A DNA stretch of 5,537 nt from Desulfovibrio sp. (GTDB lineage Bacteria > Desulfobacterota > Desulfovibrionia > Desulfovibrionales > Desulfovibrionaceae): contig JAAUYX010000027.1 of the NCBI GenBank assembly GCA_014804905.1, positions 5,185-10,721 of the forward strand, written 5' to 3'. The notes beneath the pieces were generated by a model. It was not told the origin of the DNA, did not search any database, and worked only from the letters and a program-made list of their open reading frames with translations. A program made the position numbers and the translations under genes. Positions within the stretch are counted from its first letter, which is position 1; every line of letters starts with the position of its first letter. Of this stretch, positions 1 to 5,537 are shown one piece after another.

Positions 1-140
1 GGGCAAAAGTGTCGCTGCGTCCGGGGCGTCCCGCCCCGGACATGGAGAGAGTGTCATTCATGCCGCGACTCTATCTGTTCGCGGCAGGGAGGGCAAGCGC
101 GGGAGGCTTGAGCCCGCGCCCGCCCCCGGATTGCGTCCTC
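1..140. other. Non-coding region downstream of the metal ATPase with three inverted repeats
   Basis: No plausible gene is seen here. Following the ATPase TAA on the minus strand there are three perfect inverted repeats. The first has 7-bp arms GCGCGGG/CCCGCGC (97-103 and 113-119). The second has 8-bp arms TGCCGCGA/TCGCGGCA (61-68 and 79-86). The third is a strong 10-bp GC stem, GTCCGGGGCG/CGCCCCGGAC (19-28 and 32-41). One or more may end the ATPase transcript, but none is followed by a proper U-tract; after the third comes only CACTTTTG some 7 nt later. Confidence 0.5.
19..41 (-). terminator. Strong GC-rich hairpin, possible terminator of the ATPase transcript
   Basis: The 10-bp perfect stem GTCCGGGGCG (19-28) with CGCCCCGGAC (32-41) and a 3-nt loop is the most stable-looking hairpin in the window. 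On the minus strand it is followed by GCAGCGACACTTTTG, so the U-rich stretch is weak and displaced by 8 nt. Termination here would need other help (for example Rho), or the stem may instead protect the mRNA 3' end. Confidence 0.35.
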
Positions 141-2432
141 TTACTTGCGCAAGGTCCTGAGCCCGTTGGCGACCACCACGAGCGACGCGCCCACGTCGGC
201 GAACACCGCCATCCACATGGTCGCCAGCCCCGCGAAGGTGAGGGCGAAGAACACGGCCTTGAGCCCCAGCGCGAAGGCGATATTCTCCACGAGGATGGCG
301 TGCGTGGCGCGCGAAAGGCGGATGAAACGCGGCACCTTGCGCAGGTCGTCGTCCATGAGAGCCACGTCCGCGGTCTCGATGGCCGTGTCCGTGCCGCCCG
401 CGGCCATGGCGAAGCCGATGTCCGCCCTGGCGAGCGCGGGCGCGTCGTTGATGCCATCGCCCACCATGCCCACATGCGCGCCCCTGCGCTCAAGCTCCTC
501 CACGATGGCGAGCTTGTCCTGCGGCAAAAGCCCGGCGCGGTATTCGTCCACGCCCGCGGCCCTTGCCATGGCCTTGGCCGTGGCCTCGGTGTCGCCCGTG
601 AGCAGGAGCGTCCGCACGCCGAGGGCCCTGAGCTCGGCCACGGCTTCCACGCTGGTCTCGCGCAGGCCGTCGGCCACGGCGAGCAGGGCTTCGGCACGGG
701 CGGCTTCGGGCTTTTCAAGCTCCGCCGAGGCCAGCACCACCGTGGTCTTGCCCGCGGCCTCCAGCGCGGCCATGCGCTCCTTGAGGGCCTCGCTGCCCGC
801 GCCGAGGCGCTCCATGAGGCGATAATTGCCGAGATACCAGTGCCGCCCAGCGTCACTTCCGGCCACGCCCTCGCCGGGGAGCGCCGTCACGTCCGCCATT
901 TCCACAAGGGCAAGGTCCTTCCCGGCCGCGGCCACGGCCCGCGACACCGGGTGGTCCGAGCGGGCGGCGAGGCTCGCCGCCATGAGGGCAATCTCCTCCC
1001 GGCGGCCGGCTTCAGCGAGCAGGAGGAAATCCGTCTGCACGGGCTCGCCGCGGGTGAGGGTGCCCGTCTTGTCGAGCGCCAGGTGGTCCAGGAGGCGCCC
1101 CTGCTCGAGATAGGCGCCGCCCTTGATGAGGATGCCCCTGCGGGCGGCGGCGGCCATGCCGGAGACCACGGTCACAGGCGTGGAGATGACGAGCGCGCAC
1201 GGGCAGCCGATGACGAGCAGCACGAGCGCCATATAGATGGCCCCCCCCAAGGCCGCGCCGAAGACGAGCGGCGGCACCAGCGCCGTCAGGACGGCGAGGG
1301 CGAACACCGCGGGCGTGTACCACCGGGCGAAGCGGTCCACAAAGCGCTGCATGGGCGCGCGCGTGGCCTGGGCCTCCTCCACGGCGTGGATGATGCGCGC
1401 GAGCGTGGTGTCGCGCGCGGCCGCGGTGACGGTGAACTCGAAGGCCCCGGTCTCGTTGATGGTCCCGGCAAAGACCGTGTCGCCGGGGCCCTTTTCCACC
1501 GGGATGCTCTCGCCCGTGATGGGGGCCTGGTTGAGGGTGGAGCGACCGGATTCCACCACGCCGTCCAGGGCCACGCGCTCGCCGGGGCGCACGCGCACGC
1601 GGCTGCCCACGGCCACATCGGCGGCGGCCACTTCCAGCCACGCGCCGTCCGGCTGGAGCACCGTGGCCGTGGCCGGGGCCAGCGCCAGAAGGTCGCTCAC
1701 GGCGTTGCGCGCGCGGTCAAGGGCGCGGGCCTCCAGCGCCTCGGACAGGTTGAAGAGCGCCATGACCATGGCCGCCTCGGGGAACTGGCCGATGCAGAAG
1801 GCCCCGGTGACGGCCACTGCCATGAGCGCGTTGATATTGAGGTTGCGGTTGATGAGCGCGAGCCAGCCCTTGCGGAAGGTGCCGAGCCCGGCGAGGAGGA
1901 TGGCGGCGAGCGAAATGGCGGCCGCCGCCCATTCGGCCGCGGTTTGCGTGGCCGCCGGGAAGTGCCCCCATTCCGCGCCAAGCTCCACGGCCTCGGCGAG
2001 CGCGGCGAGGCCCGTGGCCCAGCAGATGCGCCGCCAGGGGATTTTCGGCGACTCGACGGCTGCGGGGGCGGCATCCGGCCGCTCGGGAATCATGTCGATG
2101 GCGGTGAGCGCCGCTTCGATGCTCTCGCTGGCGAGGCCGGGCTCATGGTCCACGGTGAGCAGGCGCTGCATGAGGTTGAAGGACATGCCCGTGATGCCGG
2201 GAAGCCCCGAGAGCTTGTTGCGGATGAGCGCTTCCTCCATGGGGCAGTCCATGTTGGGGATGCGGTAGACGGCGCGCGTGGCCGTGGACGCGGGCACGGG
2301 TGAAGCGAAGGCGGCCTCGGCCTCGTGGCTGTGGTCGTGATCAGCGTGGGAGTGCCCTTCGTGGGCATGGTCGTGGTCGTGCGCGTGGTCGTGGGCTTCG
2401 CTGTGGTGATGGCAGCACTGGCACTGGGACAT
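141..2432 (-). CDS. Zn/Cd/Pb-exporting P1B-type ATPase (ZntA/CadA family)
   Basis: This 763-residue inner-membrane pump is expected to export Zn(II), Cd(II) or Pb(II) using ATP. The N-terminus has Cys4, Cys6 and Cys7 followed by 14 histidines within residues 8-36. One heavy-metal-associated domain follows (about 53-118), with an unusual single-Cys site MDCPMEE (61-67). Predicted membrane segments lie near 135-152, 167-185, 199-230 (two), 373-393, 398-424, 710-732 and 736-756. The actuator motif is TGES (306-309), the membrane metal site is Cys410-Pro-Cys412, the phosphorylated Asp is 454 in DKTGT, the His-Pro motif is 494-495, and the hinge motif is GDGINDAP (658-665). Asp746-Val-Gly in the last segment, together with CPC, points to the Zn/Cd/Pb class rather than Cu. 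The ATG at 2432 was chosen because AAGGAG lies 7 nt upstream; an in-frame GTG at 2462 has no such site. The gene appears intact, ends in TAA, and follows a MerR-type promoter. The exact metal cannot be told from sequence. Confidence 0.95.
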   Translation of the reverse strand: MSQCQCCHHHSEAHDHAHDHDHAHEGHSHADHDHSHEAEAAFASPVPASTATRAVYRIPNMDCPMEEALIRNKLSGLPGITGMSFNLMQRLLTVDHEPGLASESIEAALTAIDMIPERPDAAPAAVESPKIPWRRICWATGLAALAEAVELGAEWGHFPAATQTAAEWAAAAISLAAILLAGLGTFRKGWLALINRNLNINALMAVAVTGAFCIGQFPEAAMVMALFNLSEALEARALDRARNAVSDLLALAPATATVLQPDGAWLEVAAADVAVGSRVRVRPGERVALDGVVESGRSTLNQAPITGESIPVEKGPGDTVFAGTINETGAFEFTVTAAARDTTLARIIHAVEEAQATRAPMQRFVDRFARWYTPAVFALAVLTALVPPLVFGAALGGAIYMALVLLVIGCPCALVISTPVTVVSGMAAAARRGILIKGGAYLEQGRLLDHLALDKTGTLTRGEPVQTDFLLLAEAGRREEIALMAASLAARSDHPVSRAVAAAGKDLALVEMADVTALPGEGVAGSDAGRHWYLGNYRLMERLGAGSEALKERMAALEAAGKTTVVLASAELEKPEAARAEALLAVADGLRETSVEAVAELRALGVRTLLLTGDTEATAKAMARAAGVDEYRAGLLPQDKLAIVEELERRGAHVGMVGDGINDAPALARADIGFAMAAGGTDTAIETADVALMDDDLRKVPRFIRLSRATHAILVENIAFALGLKAVFFALTFAGLATMWMAVFADVGASLVVVANGLRTLRK

Positions 2433-2439
2433 GGCTTTT

Positions 2440-2445
2440 CTCCTT
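2440..2445 (-). promoter_or_regulatory. Ribosome binding site of the metal ATPase
   Basis: AAGGAG lies 7 nt before the ATG at 2432. It is a near-ideal Shine-Dalgarno sequence and decides the start against the in-frame GTG at 2462, which would add ten basic residues (MKKAPARRKA). Confidence 0.85.
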
Positions 2446-2486
2446 GCCGGGGCCTTTTTCACGGCCTTCGGCTCTCATTCATGTCC

Positions 2487-2517
2487 AGGATAAGTGCTAT
2501 AGCGGCTATAGAGTCAA
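2487..2517 (-). promoter_or_regulatory. MerR-family-type promoter/operator of the metal ATPase gene
   Basis: On the minus strand a -35 element TTGACT (2517-2512) and a -10 element TATCCT (2492-2487) are separated by exactly 19 bp. Most of the spacer is a dyad, CTATAG-CCG-CTATAG (2511-2497). Overlong 19-20 bp spacers carrying a dyad are the hallmark of promoters activated by MerR-family metal sensors such as ZntR, CadR and PbrR, which untwist the spacer when metal binds. Transcription would start near 2480-2482, about 50 nt before the ATPase ATG. The inferred result is metal-induced expression of the pump. The regulator gene is not in this window. Confidence 0.85.
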
Positions 2518-2527
2518 GGGCGCCATG

Positions 2528-2551
2528 GGCAAAAAGAGAAATTTTTTTGCC
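2528..2551. repeat. Inverted repeat with A/T tracts
   Basis: Arms GGCAAAAA (2528-2535) and TTTTTGCC (2544-2551) pair over 8 bp around an 8-nt loop. It lies 10 bp upstream of the -35 element of the ATPase promoter. The phased A and T runs could also act as an upstream AT-rich (UP-like or bent) element. Which applies cannot be told from sequence. Confidence 0.5.
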
Positions 2552-2580
2552 GGGTGCTAACTTTGACTCTGAGCCTGGAA

Positions 2581-2607
2581 GCAGTTTGACAAAATTTGTC
2601 AAACTGC
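2581..2607. repeat. Perfect 27-bp palindrome (13-bp arms, 1-nt centre)
   Basis: The arm GCAGTTTGACAAA (2581-2593) is followed by a single A and then its exact reverse complement (2595-2607). It lies 63 bp upstream of the -35 element of the ATPase promoter and 110 bp past the helicase stop codon. A one-base centre favours a protein-binding site on duplex DNA over a hairpin with a proper loop, although a cruciform or a stem with a few opened central pairs is possible. No run of T follows on either strand, so it is not a typical intrinsic terminator. It also contains TTGACA on both strands, but neither copy has a recognisable -10 element at 17 bp. Confidence 0.8.
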
Positions 2608-2609
2608 AC

Positions 2610-2629
2610 GGCGCTCATTCTTGAGCGCC
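2610..2629. repeat. Short GC-rich inverted repeat
   Basis: Arms GGCGCTCA (2610-2617) and TGAGCGCC (2622-2629) pair perfectly over 8 bp around the tetraloop TTCT. It sits directly between the 2643-2666 hairpin and the 27-bp palindrome. No T-tract adjoins it on either strand. Confidence 0.55.
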
Positions 2630-2642
2630 CGCGCAAAAGTGA

Positions 2643-2666
2643 GCGGAAAAACCACGCTTTTTCCGC
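2643..2666 (-). terminator. Possible terminator hairpin after the helicase gene
   Basis: Arms GCGGAAAAA (2643-2651) and TTTTTCCGC (2658-2666) are perfect over 9 bp with a 6-nt loop. Read on the minus strand the stem is followed by TCACTTTTG, a weak U-rich stretch. The G/C pairs are at the base of the stem and the A/T pairs next to the loop, the opposite of the usual terminator layout where A and T flank a GC core, so the terminator call is tentative. Its position between the two genes suits termination of the helicase transcript. Confidence 0.4.
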
Positions 2667-2684
2667 GAAACGACAGCGCGTATG

Positions 2685-2709
2685 GTTGGAAATTTGAAAA
2701 ATTTCCAAC
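2685..2709. repeat. Inverted repeat just past the helicase stop codon
   Basis: Arms GTTGGAAATTT (2685-2695) and AAATTTCCAAC (2699-2709) are perfect over 11 bp, with a 3-nt loop. The repeat starts 8 nt after the helicase TAA, where it could form the 3' end stem of that transcript. It is AT-rich and lacks a following U-tract, so a role in mRNA 3' end stability is as likely as termination. Confidence 0.65.
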
Positions 2710-2717
2710 TAAATACT

Positions 2718-5537
2718 TTAAAAAAGGGAAAGGGGCTCCTCGCTGCGGCGTACATGCCGGGTGAGCGCGCTTTCGCGGCAGAAGGCGCGGATGGTGTCGA
2801 GGAAGGGCGAGGGCGCCAGGGCGAGCTTGCGGCCATAAAGGGTGCGGTTTTGCGCAAAGCTCACAAAGATGCCGCGCGCGGCGCGGGTGAGGCCCACATA
2901 GAGGAGGCGGCGCTCCTCCTCAAGGGCGGCCGGGGCTTCGGGCGTGCCGAAAAGCAGGTCGCGCCTAAGCGGCAAAAGGCCGTTTTCCAGCCCTGGGAGG
3001 AATACCGCCTGAAATTCCAAGCCCTTGGCGGCATGGAGCGTGAGGATGCTGACGCGCTCCGCGCGGCTTTCCACAAGCTCGGCCTCGTGCAGCCAGGCCA
3101 CGCGCTCGAAGAAAGCGTCCCAGCCGCCGCACTGCGCCCAGAGGCGGCAGAGCTCGCGCCAGGCTGCGCCGAGGCGCAGGGCCTCGGCCTCACCTTCCGC
3201 CGCGGCGGCCGCCGAAGCGCCTGCATCCTGCGGGGCGAGGCCCTCCCGCGCCAGCAGTTCTTGGGGCGGCGGGAGCTTTCGGCCGTTTTCCCGCTCCGCG
3301 CGCCAGCGGTTTTCCGTTGCGGCGAGGAAGCGGGCGCAGAGGTCGTCCCGCCAGAATTCCCCGGCCGAGGGCGCCACACAGGGCACGCCCGCGGCCTCCA
3401 GCGCGGCCTGAAGCGGCGGAATCTGCGCCTTGAGGCGCACCAGCACGGCTATATCGCCGGGGGCGAGGCTGCCGTCGAGCTCGCCCGGCTTCATCCTGGC
3501 CTCGGCCGCGTCGAGCAGGCTGTGCGCTGTGGCCCCGATGAGCGCACGGGCGCGTTGCGCCACCCAGCGGGCTTCGGCGCGGGCATCCGGCGCGGCGAAG
3601 AGCCTGAGCTCCGCGCCAAGGGGCCGGGCCGCCGTGAGCGCCCCGCAGCGGCCTTTGTCACTCAGCAGGGCGCGGGCCGTGTCGAGCACCTTCTGGCTCG
3701 CGCGATAACTCTGCCCGAGCCTGAGCACGCGCAAGGCCGGCCAGAAAGCACGCAGGCTTTCCGCGCTCTGGCCCGTGGCGCCGCGGAAGCCGTAGATGGC
3801 CTGGTCCGGGTCGCCGATGCCGAAAAAGCCGCGCCCGTCCTCGGGCAGGAGGGCGCGCACGGCGGCGAGCTGCACCGGGGAAAGGTCCTGCGCCTCGTCC
3901 ACGAGGATATGCCGCCAGCGGCCGCGCAGGGCCGGGGCGTGGTCGAGCAGCCAGGCGATGAGGTCCGCGTAGTCAAGGAGGCCGCGGGCCTCCTTGCGGG
4001 CCGTGTAGCGGGCGGCCGCCTGGGCGAGCTCGCCCGCGGGGGCCTCGTTGCGCTCCCGGACGAGGGCCAGGGCCTCCCAGAGCTCGCGCGCCCGTGCCCG
4101 CGAAAGGCCGGGATTGGCCCCGGCAAAGACGCGCAGGGCCGCATCCTCGCCGAGGAGCACGGGGAGCGCGCCTTGCGCCTCGCCGGCTTTCTCCGCCCCC
4201 TCCCGTATCAGCCGCCAGGCGAGGCCGTGCAGGGTGTCGCAGGCGGGAAGCGGCTCCCCGGCAGGGCGGCCTGCGGCGAGGCGGTCGCGCATCTCCCCGG
4301 CCGCGCGCCGGGTGAAGGTGAGCGCCAGCAGATCCTCCGGGGCCGCGCCTTCCTCGAGCAGGTGTTCCAGCCGTCCCACGAGGATACGGGTCTTGCCCGC
4401 GCCGGGGCCGGCCGCCACGAAAACGGGCGCCGCGTCCTCCGCGCCCGTGCCCGCGCGCAGGGCGGCGAGCTGCTCCGGGGAATAGCTGATGCCGCCGGGC
4501 GCCGTTGCCTGCGGTCGCGTCTGCGCCAAAGGCGCGGCCCCCGTTTTCGTGGTCGCGGGGCGTGCTGATTGCGGGCTTTTCGGCGCGGTCTCCAGCCCCG
4601 GCAGGCGCCGGCGGCCGCGACCGCTCCCCGCAGTGTCGAGCTCGCCCGGCCGAAACAGGCGCACTGTGCCGTACTGGCCGTCAAAACCCGCCTCACGCAG
4701 CACCTTGCCTGCCCGCATCCGGGCCACCGCCTCGCCGAGCGGCTCCCACCAGGCGCGCACGTCGGCCTCGGGCAGGCGGCAGAGGATGTCGAGTTCTGGC
4801 CCGAGCTCGGTGAGGGCCCGGCCATAGCGCTCGCGCACCTTCCGCGAGCCGGCGCCCACGCCGAGAATTTCGCCGATGACTTCCGCGAGCGGCACCAGGG
4901 GCAGCACCTCGGGCTCGCGCGCAAGCGCGGGCGGCGTTGCCCGGTCCGCGAGCTCGAGCACGCGGTGGAGCACGCCGATGGTCAGCGGCCGGCCGCACAC
5001 CGGGCAGATGTCGCCGAGCTCGCGCGCCTCGGCGGGTTCGAGCACCACGCCGCAGGCCCGGTGCCCGTCGAGGTGGTACTTGCCCTCCTCGGGGTAGAAT
5101 TCCATGGTCCCGAGGAAGCGGCAGTCGAGGCCGTCCTGCGGCTCGCGCCGCGCCGTGGCCCTGAGCGCCCGGAACATCCCCGCATAGGAGGGGCGCCCGG
5201 CGAAAAGGTTGGCCTCGCGCCCGAGATTGGCCCCGGAATGGGCGTCGGAATTGGAAATGAGCGCATAGCCGTCGAGCCGGCTCAGGAGGCGGTTCATGGC
5301 CGGGTCGGAGGAAAGGCCCGTCTCCAGCGCGAAAATATGCTCCGTGAGGTCGCCGAAGCAGTCCTCCGGGCGGTCGAAGCCGGACTTGGAGCCGAAAATC
5401 GCAAACCACGGCGTCCACACATGGGCCGGGATGAGCACGCCGCCGGGCACGCATTCCAGAAGGATTTCGAGCAGGTCGCGCGAGTCGAGCCCGAGGATGG
5501 GCCGCCCGTCCGAATGGAGATTGCCGATGAGGGCGAG
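2718..5537 (-). CDS. EndoQ-like PHP endonuclease fused to UvrD/Rep-family helicase (5' end outside window)
   Basis: The reading frame is open to the right edge, so the gene starts beyond 5537; a GTG at 5450 lies inside conserved sequence and is not the start. 939 residues are visible (numbered from the edge). Residues 1-299 resemble endonuclease Q, which nicks DNA 5' of deaminated bases. They show GNLHSDGRPILG, IPAHVWTPWF (His39), ETGLSSDP (Glu72), SNSDAHS (Asp98, His100), a zinc ribbon (His159, Cys162, Cys178, Cys181) and a helix-hairpin-helix-like stretch near 219-250. An Ala/Pro/Thr-rich linker spans about 300-349. Residues 350-939 are a superfamily 1A helicase with all core motifs: Q motif (Gln356), Walker A GPGAGKT (Lys382), DEAQD (547-551), GDPDQAIYGFRG (575-586), QSYRAS (609-614), LTLHAAKGLEF (832-842) and YVGLTRAARG (880-889). 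The protein ends in PLSLF before TAA. The family calls rest on recognised motifs. A role in unwinding or excision at deaminated or abasic sites is inferred. Roughly 120-190 N-terminal residues are probably missing, judging from typical EndoQ length. Confidence 0.9.
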   Translation of the reverse strand, partial: LALIGNLHSDGRPILGLDSRDLLEILLECVPGGVLIPAHVWTPWFAIFGSKSGFDRPEDCFGDLTEHIFALETGLSSDPAMNRLLSRLDGYALISNSDAHSGANLGREANLFAGRPSYAGMFRALRATARREPQDGLDCRFLGTMEFYPEEGKYHLDGHRACGVVLEPAEARELGDICPVCGRPLTIGVLHRVLELADRATPPALAREPEVLPLVPLAEVIGEILGVGAGSRKVRERYGRALTELGPELDILCRLPEADVRAWWEPLGEAVARMRAGKVLREAGFDGQYGTVRLFRPGELDTAGSGRGRRRLPGLETAPKSPQSARPATTKTGAAPLAQTRPQATAPGGISYSPEQLAALRAGTGAEDAAPVFVAAGPGAGKTRILVGRLEHLLEEGAAPEDLLALTFTRRAAGEMRDRLAAGRPAGEPLPACDTLHGLAWRLIREGAEKAGEAQGALPVLLGEDAALRVFAGANPGLSRARARELWEALALVRERNEAPAGELAQAAARYTARKEARGLLDYADLIAWLLDHAPALRGRWRHILVDEAQDLSPVQLAAVRALLPEDGRGFFGIGDPDQAIYGFRGATGQSAESLRAFWPALRVLRLGQSYRASQKVLDTARALLSDKGRCGALTAARPLGAELRLFAAPDARAEARWVAQRARALIGATAHSLLDAAEARMKPGELDGSLAPGDIAVLVRLKAQIPPLQAALEAAGVPCVAPSAGEFWRDDLCARFLAATENRWRAERENGRKLPPPQELLAREGLAPQDAGASAAAAAEGEAEALRLGAAWRELCRLWAQCGGWDAFFERVAWLHEAELVESRAERVSILTLHAAKGLEFQAVFLPGLENGLLPLRRDLLFGTPEAPAALEEERRLLYVGLTRAARGIFVSFAQNRTLYGRKLALAPSPFLDTIRAFCRESALTRHVRRSEEPLSLF

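Noticed and set aside
9..2303. A 764-codon open frame on the plus strand opposite the metal ATPase gene.
   Set aside because: It is an antisense frame kept open by the high GC content. Its product is Gly/Arg/His-rich with no recognisable fold, while the opposite strand encodes a complete P-type ATPase with all motifs.
2460..2462. GTG as start of the metal ATPase.
   Set aside because: It would lie about 20 nt from the predicted transcription start with no well-spaced Shine-Dalgarno. The ATG at 2432 has AAGGAG at 7-nt spacing.
2459..2482. A seven-codon leader frame (MNESRRP) starting near the predicted transcription start of the ATPase.
   Set aside because: It has no ribosome binding site and no attenuator-like structure behind it; an ATG here is easily due to chance.
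2510..2570. Inverted 8-mers AGAGTCAA (2510-2517) and TTGACTCT (2563-2570).
   Set aside because: The second copy has no dyad or -10 element behind it, and the arms are 45 bp apart; probably coincidental similarity to the -35 region.
2586..2602. TTGACA on both strands inside the 27-bp palindrome as divergent -35 elements.
   Set aside because: The sequences 17 bp downstream (TCCAGG on minus, CGGCGC on plus) are not -10-like.
2514..2708. A 64-codon minus-strand open frame in the intergenic region.
   Set aside because: It runs through several inverted repeats and into the -35 element of the ATPase promoter, and its product shows no recognisable domain.
2682..4568. A 628-codon open frame on the plus strand opposite the helicase.
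   Set aside because: It is a low-complexity antisense frame with no domain I recognise, directly opposite conserved helicase motifs.
5448..5450. GTG as start of the nuclease-helicase gene.
   Set aside because: The frame continues without a stop to the window edge, and the upstream 29 residues (including GNLHSDGRPILGLD) match the EndoQ family, so the GTG is an internal Val codon.

Overview
This high-GC window carries two protein-coding genes, both on the minus strand. The gene content, codon bias and sequence style suggest a Desulfovibrionaceae-like bacterium. That placement is an inference from protein resemblance and was not tested by a search.

Layout, in transcription order from the right edge. 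(1) From the window edge (5537) to 2718 lies the 3' part of a large gene whose start is beyond the window. Its product joins an endonuclease-Q-like (EndoQ, PHP-type) nuclease module with a zinc ribbon to a complete UvrD/Rep-type superfamily 1A helicase, through a low-complexity linker. The extreme C-terminus reads PLSLF, which resembles a sliding-clamp-binding peptide. (2) From 2717 to 2433 is a 285-bp, relatively AT-rich intergenic region. It holds five inverted repeats, including a perfect palindrome with 13-bp arms, then a promoter of the MerR-activated type (TTGACT, 19-bp spacer with a CTATAG dyad, TATCCT) and a strong Shine-Dalgarno sequence. (3) From 2432 to 141 is a complete P-type ATPase gene of the Zn/Cd/Pb exporting class with a histidine-rich N-terminus. 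(4) From 140 to 1 is non-coding sequence with three more inverted repeats downstream of the ATPase gene.

The two genes are probably separate transcription units. The ATPase has its own metal-responsive-looking promoter and serves metal detoxification at the inner membrane. The nuclease-helicase probably serves DNA repair in the cytoplasm, perhaps of deaminated bases. No MerR-family regulator gene is in the window. The most unusual content is the EndoQ-helicase fusion with its possible clamp-binding tail; the unexplained palindrome between the genes comes second.
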